A stretch of DNA of 64,000 nt from Elusimicrobiota bacterium (GCA_029008615.1 JAQXJI010000006.1:167159-231158), one strand, 5' to 3'; numbered from the stretch's first letter, positions 37,358-43,552 are shown. Notes: generated by a model from the sequence alone, not told the origin. Made by a program: numbers and translations.

Positions 37358-38002
37358 TTAGGGTTTTCTGTAAAAAGCCAAGAGTTGGGCTATGACTTCA
37401 ACCTCGGAGCGCGGGCGGCGGGTCGTTTTTTTATCCGCTCCTTCCAGTACGGCTTTTGAAGCTGTAAAAGAAACTTTTTTAACGCTTAGCAGACCGTCTG
37501 TTTTTACGAGAGCCAATTTCCCGTTTGAGATCTGTGATGACGGGCAGAAAATAAGATATTCGCCTTTGCGAGCCCAAGGACAGGCGGCGGTATCGGCCAC
37601 TTTTAAAGCGAAAGGCGGCTGCCCTTTTGCTTCCAGCATTACGGGCAGATATTCTTCCGGTTGGGAATAATAGGATATGTTAAAAAACTCCTCCCTGATT
37701 TCGTTAAGTACGCCTATGGGCTTGCCGGAAGGCAGATTGGAAAGCAGCTCGTAAATTTTTTTGTCGTATTGCTCTTCTTCCGCTTCTTGGGCGGGATATG
37801 CAAAAGAATCATCCGTAAAATAGGAAACCGGCTTTTCAAAAACGTGGGAAAGTTTAAGCATATTGTCCCTATCGGGTTTAAAGCGGTTTTTTACCCAATG
37901 GGAAACCACGCTTGAGTCTTTAAGCCCCAATTTTTTGGAAAGTTCCACCTTCGTCATAGCCGTCATTTTAAGCAGCTGTTCTATTTTTTGTCCCAAGTTC
38001 AT
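37358..38002 (-). CDS. XRE/S24-like phage repressor, catalytic serine not evident
   Basis: From the ATG at 38002 (GGAG upstream) the protein has 214 residues. Residues ~5-60 are an HTH_XRE domain (TKVELSKKLGLKDSSVVSHWVKNR); residues ~110-205 match the S24/LexA fold (ALKVADTAACPWARKGEYLIFCP ending in LLSVKKV). The lysine of the catalytic pair is present in SVKK, but the usual DSM is replaced by DTAAC, so RecA-stimulated self-cleavage is doubtful. It would bind the palindromic operator in the divergent promoter region and hold the prophage silent. An alternative is a host XRE/S24 regulator at the prophage border. Confidence 0.75.
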   Translation of the reverse strand: MNLGQKIEQLLKMTAMTKVELSKKLGLKDSSVVSHWVKNRFKPDRDNMLKLSHVFEKPVSYFTDDSFAYPAQEAEEEQYDKKIYELLSNLPSGKPIGVLNEIREEFFNISYYSQPEEYLPVMLEAKGQPPFALKVADTAACPWARKGEYLIFCPSSQISNGKLALVKTDGLLSVKKVSFTASKAVLEGADKKTTRRPRSEVEVIAQLLAFYRKP

Positions 38003-38022
38003 TTTTATGGCTCCTATATAAA

Positions 38023-38050
38023 ATTGTAACAAATATTATAAAAATGTCAA
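38023..38050 (-). promoter_or_regulatory. Repressor promoter (PRM-like)
   Basis: Minus-strand TTGACA and TACAAT separated by 16 nt; the -10 ends 20 nt before the repressor ATG at 38002, leaving room for its GGAG. Confidence 0.6.
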
Positions 38051-38072
38051 TCTGTTTTTTACGTCTGAAAAG

Positions 38073-38108
38073 TTGACAAAGCGAAAAATATTTGATACGA
38101 TTGTATCA
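38073..38108 (+). promoter_or_regulatory. Rightward promoter with palindromic operator over the -10
   Basis: TTGACA (38073) and TACGAT (38096) are 17 nt apart. A perfect 16-bp palindrome TGATACGATTGTATCA (38093-38108) covers the -10, and a further half-site (TTTGATAC) follows directly. This is the expected binding site for the divergent repressor: it would shut off rightward transcription. Confidence 0.65.
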
Positions 38109-38152
38109 GATTTGATACGGTAAAACCGTTTCAAACCGAAAGCCACAGGCTT

Positions 38153-38255
38153 GCGCCCGCGGATAAAGCAGCGGGGCTTCGGCCCCGAGGCGAGACGGCT
38201 CTCCCACAAATCCCTAAAAAGGATTGCCGCAAAAAAAGCGGCGCTCCGCGGGCGT
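38153..38255 (+). ncRNA. Multi-hairpin structured leader RNA candidate
   Basis: Between the operator and the small gene at 38277 a closing stem (GCCCGCGGA with TCCGCGGGC) encloses at least three hairpins: CGGGGC-TTCG-GCCCCG, AATCC / GGATT, and GCCGC / GCGGC with an A-rich loop. This multi-branched fold is seen on paper only. The 38.1 kb promoter would transcribe it. It could be an attenuator, a C4-like antisense RNA or a stable small RNA. Confidence 0.45.
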
Positions 38256-38276
38256 TCTTATAAAGCGGAGGTTAAT

Positions 38277-38585
38277 ATGAAAAATATGTTTGACTCTGAT
38301 TGCCCCAATAAAGGCTTATTCCCAAGCGGGGCCGGGCTATATAAAGTTATGCTTGAGCTGCTTGAACGCAGAGATAAGTTGGAGCCTTTGGCCAAAGAAT
38401 TTGCCCGGCTTGACTTCGCTTTAAAACGATATTTTCAAGGTGTGCCGGATTTCCGCATAGGCGGATATCAAATAAAAGGTTTTTATTGCGAAAACTCTAG
38501 GCTTAAAATCCCGGAAAAAATAAAAAACAAATATCTTAAAAAAGAGCGCACTTGGATAGTAAGTATAAACAAAATTAAGAAGTAA
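38277..38585 (+). CDS. Small phage protein of unknown function (102 aa)
   Basis: I place the start at the ATG at 38277, which has GCGGAGG about 7 nt upstream; the frame is open earlier, but that part overlaps the structured leader. The protein is basic at the C-terminus and I recognise no domain. It is the first gene behind the operator-controlled rightward promoter, the place where cro, an antirepressor or another early regulator would sit. It has no visible HTH. A terminator follows at 38678. Confidence 0.6.
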   Translation: MKNMFDSDCPNKGLFPSGAGLYKVMLELLERRDKLEPLAKEFARLDFALKRYFQGVPDFRIGGYQIKGFYCENSRLKIPEKIKNKYLKKERTWIVSINKIKK

Positions 38586-38640
38586 AAAAATTAACAAATT
38601 TAAACGGTGCATTCTTCCGTAACTCTCCTAAGAACTTCAT
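38575..38640 (-). CDS. Possible 21-residue peptide
   Basis: A minus-strand ATG at 38640 has an ideal AAGGAG 8 nt upstream and encodes a short basic/aromatic peptide (MKFLGELRKN at the start, ending FFTS). A second AGGAG-ATG-AAG-TT unit lies about 25 nt further upstream. The frame is too short to judge by coding statistics and overlaps the end of the neighbouring gene; there is no independent sign of expression. Confidence 0.2.
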   Translation of the reverse strand: MKFLGELRKNAPFKFVNFFTS

Positions 38641-38677
38641 AAATATACTCCTTGTAACTTCATTACTCCTCGCACCG

Positions 38678-38706
38678 GGGGCCGCACATAGGCGGCCCTT
38701 TTTTGT
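38678..38706 (+). terminator. Terminator of the early rightward transcript
   Basis: GGGGCCGC / GGCGGCCC arms with a 5-nt loop, followed by TTTTTTGTTTT. Confidence 0.85.
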
Positions 38707-38711
38707 TTTAA

Positions 38712-38876
38712 CTCGTTAAGTTAGATTCTCATAGTTAGTAATTGGGCAAATTTAAGTTTTTTCTTCATTCGGATACCTTGCCGCCTTCGGCGGCATAGCT
38801 GCAAGTATACCTCGAACAGAATAAAACTTAAATTTCCTCCAAATCTAAAAAACCACGCAAGTTAAGCCCTCTCACG
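38712..38876. repeat. Long palindromic intergenic element, copy A
   Basis: It has perfect 13-bp arms, AAATTTAAGTTTT (38748-38760) and its complement at 38823-38835. Between them is an inner hairpin GCCGCC-TTC-GGCGGC and a GGATACC / GTATACC pair. The left flank (CTCGTTAAGTTAG) and right flank (AACCACGCAAGTT) correspond to those of copies B-F. Confidence 0.8.
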
Positions 38877-38881
38877 TTTTT

Positions 38882-39060
38882 AAATCGGTCTAAGTTACGC
38901 GCTCACGGCTATCACTTCGACGCTTTTGGGCGGCTTTTAATTTTTTCTTCGCTTAAATACCGCGGCGGCGAAGCCGCCATCGTTCTAGGTATTCTGCGTT
39001 TAGAATAAAATTAAAATCCGCTCCAAAATCAACAAACCACGCTTTTGCATATTCGCACCG
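38882..39060. repeat. Long palindromic intergenic element, copy B
   Basis: It begins AAATCGGTCTAAGTTACG. The outer arms (38924-38944 and 39007-39028) pair over about 20 positions with one bulge and one mismatch, and contain TTTTGGGCGG and CCGCTCCAAAA. The inner hairpin is GCGGC-GAA-GCCGC. The right flank is AAACCACGC. It directly follows copy A in the same orientation. Confidence 0.8.
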
Positions 39061-39210
39061 ATAAAAAACACGCCGCTTTTACGCTCGTACCTTTTCAACC
39101 GAAACGCTAATTTTTAAATTACCTCTTTATTTTATTTTTTCCTTTTTACACTACTTTTATACATTCTCTCTATATACTCGGTCGTAAAATGCTTCCACAA
39201 CTTTTTCATT

Positions 39211-39276
39211 AATGTAGGTCGGGCTTTGCCCGACGGAAAACTCCTTATTAACGTCAGGCGTAGCCTGACCTACATT
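39211..39276. repeat. REP-like cruciform with two small hairpins
   Basis: An outer stem AATGTAGGTC / GACCTACATT encloses GTCGGGC-TTT-GCCCGAC and GTCAGGC-GTA-GCCTGAC. Related single units occur at 47778 and 61148. Confidence 0.75.
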
Positions 39277-39456
39277 TTCTATACATTTTTCTATTAATTT
39301 GCCTTTCTTTTATTACTCCTTTTTAGCATTGTTTGTTGTGTCGTACGTCGTGGCAGGCCATGAAAAACGAAAACAGTTGACGGATTTGGGGAAGGATGTT
39401 GAGGCAATACGTATCAACTTATAACTTAAGAAAAGTTATAAAATAAAGTACAATAA

Positions 39457-39496
39457 ATGTAGAGAGGCTTTTGTTGCGGCTTCTCTACATGTTTTT
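39457..39496 (+). terminator. Orphan terminator hairpin
   Basis: ATGTAGAGA / TCTCTACAT arms, a 16-nt loop, then GTTTTT. No open reading frame precedes it, so it may end a non-coding RNA. Confidence 0.55.
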
Positions 39497-39504
39497 GACT
39501 TTTA

Positions 39505-39524
39505 TATAATCTTTTTAGATTATA
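39505..39524. promoter_or_regulatory. Inverted repeat, candidate operator
   Basis: TATAATCT-TTTT-AGATTATA, a perfect 8-bp palindrome. It shares the AATCT...AGATT core with the repeat at 39661-39678 just upstream of the XRE gene, so both may bind that regulator. Confidence 0.4.
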
Positions 39525-39547
39525 TTTCGTCAAAATCTTGTTTTAAT

Positions 39548-39592
39548 CAAGTTGTATATCTCAATCTTGGACGGGTCAAGATATACAACTTG
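39548..39592. repeat. 13-bp perfect inverted repeat
   Basis: CAAGTTGTATATC and its exact complement are separated by 19 nt and followed by a T-rich stretch. It could be an AT-rich terminator, an operator or a recombination site; nothing decides between these. Confidence 0.5.
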
Positions 39593-39660
39593 TTGTTTAT
39601 TTTTTGCTTGGCGGATTTTTTGTTCCGCTTGTGCAAATTTGTTATGTCCGCTAAAGACTA

Positions 39661-39678
39661 AATCTTAATAAAAAGATT
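39661..39678. promoter_or_regulatory. Inverted repeat upstream of the XRE gene, candidate operator
   Basis: AATCTT and AAGATT separated by 6 nt, about 45 nt before the XRE start codon. Confidence 0.4.
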
Positions 39679-39723
39679 ATAGTCAACTTTTTGTTATTTG
39701 TCAATAATTACGAGGAACAAACT

Positions 39724-40074
39724 ATGAGGAAACAAAGAATAAAACAGGCGTTAAAAGAAGCGGGCCTAACACAAAGCGAGTTGGCAAGAAAAATGAAAAT
39801 AACTCAGCCGACTGTAAACGCGTTCGTCAACGGGAGGCGCAACCCTACGGCGACGACTCTTAAAAAAATAGCCAAGGCGACGGGCAAAGACATCAGCTAT
39901 TTTTTTTCCAGCGGGGGGATATCTCAATCGGCAAACAACAGTACTAACATACGCCAGACCATTAACAACGCCGATATGGAGTTTATAAAAGACAGTTTCC
40001 AAACTTTGCAAAGCCGTTTAGACGCCTTGGAAGCCAAACTGGACTTGTTAATTGCAATAAAGAGGAAGATTTAA
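39724..40074 (+). CDS. XRE-family HTH regulator
   Basis: The start is the ATG at 39724 with GAGGAAC upstream; 116 aa. Residues ~3-58 are a textbook HTH_XRE domain (LKEAGLTQSELARKMKITQPTVNAFVNGRRNPTATTLKKIA). After a Ser/Asn-rich linker the C-terminal ~30 residues form a probable coiled coil for dimerisation. It probably regulates itself through the AATCT/AGATT palindromes upstream, and it is coupled to the next gene (1-nt gap). Confidence 0.85.
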   Translation: MRKQRIKQALKEAGLTQSELARKMKITQPTVNAFVNGRRNPTATTLKKIAKATGKDISYFFSSGGISQSANNSTNIRQTINNADMEFIKDSFQTLQSRLDALEAKLDLLIAIKRKI

Positions 40075-40075
40075 T

Positions 40076-40723
40076 ATGTCCATATTCAACTTTTTTAGAA
40101 GGGATGATTTGAGGCAAAAAATTATTGCTTTGGAAAAGAAAATAGAAAAATACAATTCCGGCTTGCCTTTTGATTTTATCAACGCCGTTTATTTTTTGCG
40201 TTATAACGGTTTGTCAAATTTACATTGCGGCCGGCATGAACTTATCGCGGAAGCCAAACTGGATATTGCTTCGTCGTCAAAAAAGGAAATTGTCAACATC
40301 GTGGCGGGGAAAATAAAAAAATATAGAGAAATTTTCAACGCAATGAAAAAAATTGAAGATCTATACTCTTATTTATCAAGACAGGCGGATCAAGGCCTCA
40401 TATCGGAAAGCGCCGCCGAAGCGGACGTTTTAGAAGAAATTTTAAAGTTTACAAATTGCGATTCTAAAGAAGAAATTTATTCTCGATTGTTAAAAGAAGG
40501 TTTTTTCGTTACCTCTTTTACTGACAATAAGGGGAAAAAAGCATACGGCGGCATAGCATGGGACATTATGGACGGATATTTTTGGAAATCCGCTTCAGCG
40601 TACGGCTATAAAGGGGAAGTGCCGTTATTGATAACCGTAAATGACGCCGTAAGAATTTTTTATAACGGCCCGCGGGATTTTCCATATCGTGAAGATTTAA
40701 TAATAGATTGGGGTAATTATTAA
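40076..40723 (+). CDS. Unknown protein paired with the XRE regulator (215 aa)
   Basis: I do not recognise this protein. The first ~35 residues are basic and helical; residues ~35-110 are mainly helical; the C-terminal ~70 residues (GFFVTSFTDNKGKKAYGGIAWDI onward, ending in LIIDWGNY) look like a separate mixed alpha/beta domain. There is no signal peptide or membrane helix. It shares a transcript with the XRE regulator and stands between it and the integrase, the place where prophages often carry accessory or defence genes. A toxin, defence or regulatory role is possible, none shown. Confidence 0.65.
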   Translation: MSIFNFFRRDDLRQKIIALEKKIEKYNSGLPFDFINAVYFLRYNGLSNLHCGRHELIAEAKLDIASSSKKEIVNIVAGKIKKYREIFNAMKKIEDLYSYLSRQADQGLISESAAEADVLEEILKFTNCDSKEEIYSRLLKEGFFVTSFTDNKGKKAYGGIAWDIMDGYFWKSASAYGYKGEVPLLITVNDAVRIFYNGPRDFPYREDLIIDWGNY

Positions 40724-40772
40724 CATCCGCAGGAACAAAAATAATTAAAATTTAGTATAAATATATTGGGGA

Positions 40773-40802
40773 CCCGATACGTATTTTGCGTATCGGGATT
40801 TT
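40773..40802 (+). terminator. Terminator after the XRE/unknown pair
   Basis: CCCGATACG / CGTATCGGG hairpin with a 7-nt loop followed by ATTTTG. Confidence 0.7.
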
Positions 40803-40868
40803 GCGTTTAAAAAGGTTTAACGCTTCCGGCGCGCAGAATACCCGGGCCAAAACATAAGGAGGCGTAAC

Positions 40869-42065
40869 ATGAAACTAAGTTTAGAAAGCGGCGTTTATTA
40901 TTTGGACGTCAGCAAAATGCAGGAGAGGGACGGAAAAGTAAAAATAAATCAGATAATCCCGTTGTTTTTAAATTCGGCGATTGAGAATTTTGGCTCAAAG
41001 GCGATGCAGGGTTTAAGCGGGTGTCAAACTTTGGGGATTTTCCCGCGCGCGGGAGATCCTGCAAACCAAGCGGCGGCACCGTCGCCAAGCCAGCCCTCAG
41101 CCCCGGCTATCACCCGGCCGCTCGCCCCGGCCGCAAACCCAACGCAAAATATGCAATTTCAAGCGGGCTCATATGGTGAAAGCTGGCCGGCGTTTAAAGC
41201 GTGGTATATTGATTATTTGCGCGCAATGAACAGCCCCCGCACGGTAAAGATAGAGCTGCGCACGATAAAAAAACTTGAGGAGTTCAAAAAACCGGCTTTT
41301 CTCTGCCAGCTTACGCCGGATTATCTTTTGGATTTCAAGTCGTGGCTGGAGCTTTCCCCCAAGAACCCGCGCAAAAATTTCCGCGGCGGGCTCGTCGCGC
41401 TGGACAGGCACGTCTGCGCTTTTAAAAAAATGCTCCGCACGGCGGAAAGCTTCAACAAAATACAAGCGCAGAACTGGAACGGCATAAAAAAGGATTTGCG
41501 CGTAAAAAAATTCGGACGCACAAGCTGGCACACGGTGGAAGAACTCCGCCAAATAGAAGCGGTTTTGGATGGGGATTTGCTGACGGCTTTTTATTTGGGT
41601 TGGCAGGAAGGCCTCAGAAAGAGCGAAATAGCCTGGCTTTACAAAACCGATTACGACGCGCAAAACCACACTATAACCATACAAAGCAAAGAGGGCTGGA
41701 CGCCCAAAACCGCGCGCAGCGTAAGGACGCTTCCGCTCGCGCCCTCAAGCGAAGCGGCGATAAAAGCCAGCATAGCGGCCGCGCCGGCGCACAGCCCTTT
41801 TATAATAAACATACCGGGCAAGCGCGAAAGCGATTCTTACCTTTCCGGCAACTATATAGACGCGGTAAAAAAAGGCGTACCCGGGCTTAAATCGCACCTG
41901 CACAAACTGCGGCACACATACGGCAGCCTGCTTGCGCAGAGGGGCGTTAACATCAAAACGATATCGGAACTTATGGGGCACACGTCGATATTGGTTACTG
42001 CGCGCTACACGCATTGGGGGGACGGCGCGCTTCGCCGCGCGTCGCGCGTGATACCCGAGCTTTAA
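40869..42065 (+). CDS. int: Prophage tyrosine integrase
   Basis: The 398-residue recombinase has a ~60-residue N-terminal arm, an Ala/Pro-rich linker (~62-95), a SAM-like core-binding domain (~100-205) and a catalytic domain with Arg250 (GLRKSE), His345-x-x-Arg348, His371 and nucleophile Tyr380. It integrates or excises the prophage. The long arm domain is unusual compared with the host Xer protein at 22.2 kb. It is preceded by AAGGAGG and followed by a terminator. Its 3' end overlaps by 4 bases the convergent glycyl-radical gene. Confidence 0.92.
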   Translation: MKLSLESGVYYLDVSKMQERDGKVKINQIIPLFLNSAIENFGSKAMQGLSGCQTLGIFPRAGDPANQAAAPSPSQPSAPAITRPLAPAANPTQNMQFQAGSYGESWPAFKAWYIDYLRAMNSPRTVKIELRTIKKLEEFKKPAFLCQLTPDYLLDFKSWLELSPKNPRKNFRGGLVALDRHVCAFKKMLRTAESFNKIQAQNWNGIKKDLRVKKFGRTSWHTVEELRQIEAVLDGDLLTAFYLGWQEGLRKSEIAWLYKTDYDAQNHTITIQSKEGWTPKTARSVRTLPLAPSSEAAIKASIAAAPAHSPFIINIPGKRESDSYLSGNYIDAVKKGVPGLKSHLHKLRHTYGSLLAQRGVNIKTISELMGHTSILVTARYTHWGDGALRRASRVIPEL

Positions 42066-42286
42066 CCCCCGCCCGCCCCGCCGTTTTTTATGCGGCGGGG
42101 CGTTTGCTTGCACCCGCAGGTAAAATGCTTTCTAAGTTTATATTCTTCTTTCTTGCCGTCGTTCCAGTTTTGGACCGGGCGCAAATAACCCACCACGCGG
42201 CTGAACACCTCGCACGGCGTGCCTTTGGCCAGCCCTTTTAATTTCTTAAGTTCCGCTATTTTAGCGGCTATTTCACTTCTTTCCAT
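42062..42286 (-). CDS. Stand-alone glycyl-radical domain of anaerobic ribonucleotide reductase (NrdD C-terminus-like)
   Basis: The 74-residue protein matches the C-terminal end of class III ribonucleotide reductase: CEVFSRVVGYLRPVQNW followed by NDGKKEEYKLRKHF. The glycine in VVGYL is the expected radical site. No catalytic barrel is present. By analogy with GrcA/YfiD, which replaces a damaged glycyl-radical segment of pyruvate formate-lyase, this could restore or modulate NrdD; this is inference. The last ~22 residues (Arg/Gly-rich) are read from the terminator hairpin region and may be incidental. GGGGGAG precedes the ATG, and its first 14 bases overlap the Rz1-like gene. Confidence 0.75.
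   Translation of the reverse strand: MERSEIAAKIAELKKLKGLAKGTPCEVFSRVVGYLRPVQNWNDGKKEEYKLRKHFTCGCKQTPRRIKNGGAGGG
42074..42106 (+). terminator. Integrase terminator
   Basis: CGCCCCGCCG / CGGCGGGGCG hairpin followed by TTTG; it lies inside the 3' end of the convergent gene. Confidence 0.75.
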
Positions 42287-42491
42287 AAACTCCCCCGCAG
42301 ATGTCCTTAAAACTCTTTAAAGCGCGCAGATTTTGCACGCTTAAACACTCAAGCCCGCCGTCGCTGTAATCCCACTGCAGGCGGCACAAAGGCGCGTTAC
42401 TCCTTTTCGTTTTCGCGCCCGCGCAAGCCGTCAAGAAGAGCCCCGCGCCCAAGATTATTATTAGCCGCGATAATTTTATCTGTTTCTTCAC
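42273..42491 (-). CDS. Rz1-like outer-membrane spanin lipoprotein
   Basis: I take the GTG at 42491 as start (GGCGGAG upstream). A hydrophobic segment ends in the lipobox LTAC, giving a mature lipoprotein of ~50 residues beginning Cys-Ala-Gly. About 95 bases of the gene lie inside the i-spanin gene in another frame, the classic nested Rz/Rz1 architecture. With the partner it would fuse inner and outer membranes at the end of lysis. The mature part is not proline-rich, unlike lambda Rz1. Confidence 0.75.
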   Translation of the reverse strand: MKKQIKLSRLIIILGAGLFLTACAGAKTKRSNAPLCRLQWDYSDGGLECLSVQNLRALKSFKDICGGVYGKK

Positions 42492-42612
42492 TTTGCTTTT
42501 TCTCCGCCTGTAAAATTTCCAGCCGGGCTTTATTATAGCCGGCTTTGTAGCGGCCCCGCCCGTAGGCAAAGGCCGCCAGAACCGCCAAAACTCCGCAAAT
42601 CGCGTAAAGCAT
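42397..42612 (-). CDS. Rz-like inner-membrane spanin
   Basis: The start is the ATG at 42612, one base after the holin stop (TAATATG), suggesting reinitiation. The 71-residue protein has one N-terminal membrane helix (residues ~3-17) and a charged helical periplasmic domain (KARLEILQAEKKQSEETDKI). This is the i-spanin plan: N-in, C-out with a coiled coil that reaches the o-spanin. It is shorter than lambda Rz (153 aa). Confidence 0.75.
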   Translation of the reverse strand: MLYAICGVLAVLAAFAYGRGRYKAGYNKARLEILQAEKKQSEETDKIIAANNNLGRGALLDGLRGRENEKE

Positions 42613-42613
42613 A

Positions 42614-42829
42614 TTAAGCGTCTTTTTTGGCTTCAAAGCCGAACTTTGTAAGCCAGCTGATAAGCTTTACCGCGGCGGCGCGGATTTTATCGATAATGAC
42701 GATACCGCGCGCGCTGTCGCACCATTTGACGATAACTTCCGCCGCGCCGATTACGCACGCCCACAGCGTCAGCACGGCGTCCCAGTTGGCTTTAAGCCAG
42801 GTTACTGCATTTGTTATATGTTCCCACAT
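42614..42829 (-). CDS. Small membrane protein, probable holin
   Basis: The 71-residue protein has a hydrophobic helix at ~17-35 (DAVLTLWACVIGAAEVIV) and a second amphipathic helix (~45-62). A perfect AAGGAGG precedes the ATG. Its position before the spanin pair and the small size suggest a holin that opens the inner membrane for the lytic enzyme. The sequence alone does not prove it. Confidence 0.6.
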   Translation of the reverse strand: MWEHITNAVTWLKANWDAVLTLWACVIGAAEVIVKWCDSARGIVIIDKIRAAAVKLISWLTKFGFEAKKDA

Positions 42830-42840
42830 ATTATTCCTCC

Positions 42841-42869
42841 TTGATTTTTTGTAGTTTATAAGCTACAAT
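42841..42869 (+). promoter_or_regulatory. Toxin-antitoxin promoter with operator, leaderless start
   Basis: TTGATT and TACAAT are 17 nt apart. The -10 ends 6 nt before the toxin ATG, so the mRNA should start at or next to the start codon. A palindrome TTGTAG / CTACAA (42849-42868) overlaps the -10 and is a likely autoregulation site. Confidence 0.6.
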
Positions 42870-42875
42870 AACATT

Positions 42876-43199
42876 ATGAAAACTCTAAAGTTTTATAAAA
42901 CGTCCGCCGGCAAAGAGCCTTTTAAAGAGTGGCTCGTCAAATTGAAAGACAAAACCGTAATAGCCAAGATAAACCAGCGTCTTAATTTTTTGGCCCAGGG
43001 CTATATGCCGGATTTCGACCACGTCGGCGAAGGCGTTTTTGAAACGCGCATACACGTGCGCGGCGGGATAAGAATATATTTTTATCCTCATAAAAACACA
43101 TTTATAATTTTGCTTTGCGGCGGCAATAAAAAAACGCAAAATAAAGACATCCAAAAAGCCGTTGAGTATGCAAACGATTTCAGGGGGCGTTATGAATAA
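42876..43199 (+). CDS. RelE/HigB-type toxin (Gp49-like)
   Basis: The 107-residue protein resembles the phage-derived Gp49/HigB group of RelE-fold toxins: KFYKTSAGKEPFKEWLVKLKDK at the start, then GVFETRIHVRGGIRIYFYPHK and ILLCGGNKKTQNKDIQKA. Such toxins cut mRNA on the ribosome. It is placed before its antitoxin, as in higBA, on the strand opposite to the lysis genes. Confidence 0.88.
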   Translation: MKTLKFYKTSAGKEPFKEWLVKLKDKTVIAKINQRLNFLAQGYMPDFDHVGEGVFETRIHVRGGIRIYFYPHKNTFIILLCGGNKKTQNKDIQKAVEYANDFRGRYE

Positions 43200-43536
43200 A
43201 AAAACAAAAAAACTTAAAGCCGAAGATTTAAGCGATTTTACTTCTTGGCAAAACGAATATTACAAAAAACACCCGGAAGAAATATCCCTTTTAACCAAAG
43301 AAGCGATAGACTCTTTCAACAATACGCCCGATATGCCCATAGAAGTTCTGCTTGCGTCTTTAAGGCGCATAGCGGAATTATACGGCTTAAGCAAATTGGC
43401 CCGGGAAACGAAACTCAACCGGGAAAGCCTGTATAAATCCTTATCGCCGCGCGGAAACCCCACCGTCCGCACTTTAAGCAAGGTGTCGGCGGCAATGGGA
43501 TATCGCCTGACGATTACGCCCGTAAACCGCGTATAA
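43192..43536 (+). CDS. HigA-type HTH antitoxin
   Basis: The start is the ATG at 43192, which overlaps the toxin end by 8 bases and has AGGGGG upstream. The 114-residue protein has an N-terminal toxin-binding segment and a C-terminal HTH (ELYGLSKLARETKLNRESLYKSLSPRGNPTVRTLSKVSAAMGYRL), the pattern of addiction-module antidote proteins. It should neutralise the toxin and repress the operon through the palindrome at 42849. A terminator follows. Confidence 0.88.
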   Translation: MNKKTKKLKAEDLSDFTSWQNEYYKKHPEEISLLTKEAIDSFNNTPDMPIEVLLASLRRIAELYGLSKLARETKLNRESLYKSLSPRGNPTVRTLSKVSAAMGYRLTITPVNRV

Positions 43537-43552
43537 TTTCAAAGAACGTTTG

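Larger units (their letters stand above)
39061..39723. other. Gene-poor regulatory stretch before the XRE gene
   Basis: I see no convincing gene in these ~660 bases. They hold an AT-rich part (39100-39200), a REP-like cruciform (39211-39276), the palindrome TTATAACTT / AAGTTATAA (39419-39441), a terminator hairpin (39457-39496), and three inverted repeats at 39505-39524, 39548-39592 and 39661-39678. The terminator without an upstream gene suggests a small RNA reading rightward from about 39.3-39.4 kb. Confidence 0.5.

Noticed and set aside
38153-38255. tRNA gene as attachment site
   Set aside because: The hairpin cluster has a GC-rich closing stem but no T-arm, anticodon loop or CCA end in tRNA geometry.
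38712-39060. CRISPR array
   Set aside because: Copies A and B are adjacent, but they are ~170-bp palindromic units, not short identical repeats with unique spacers, and no cas gene is present.
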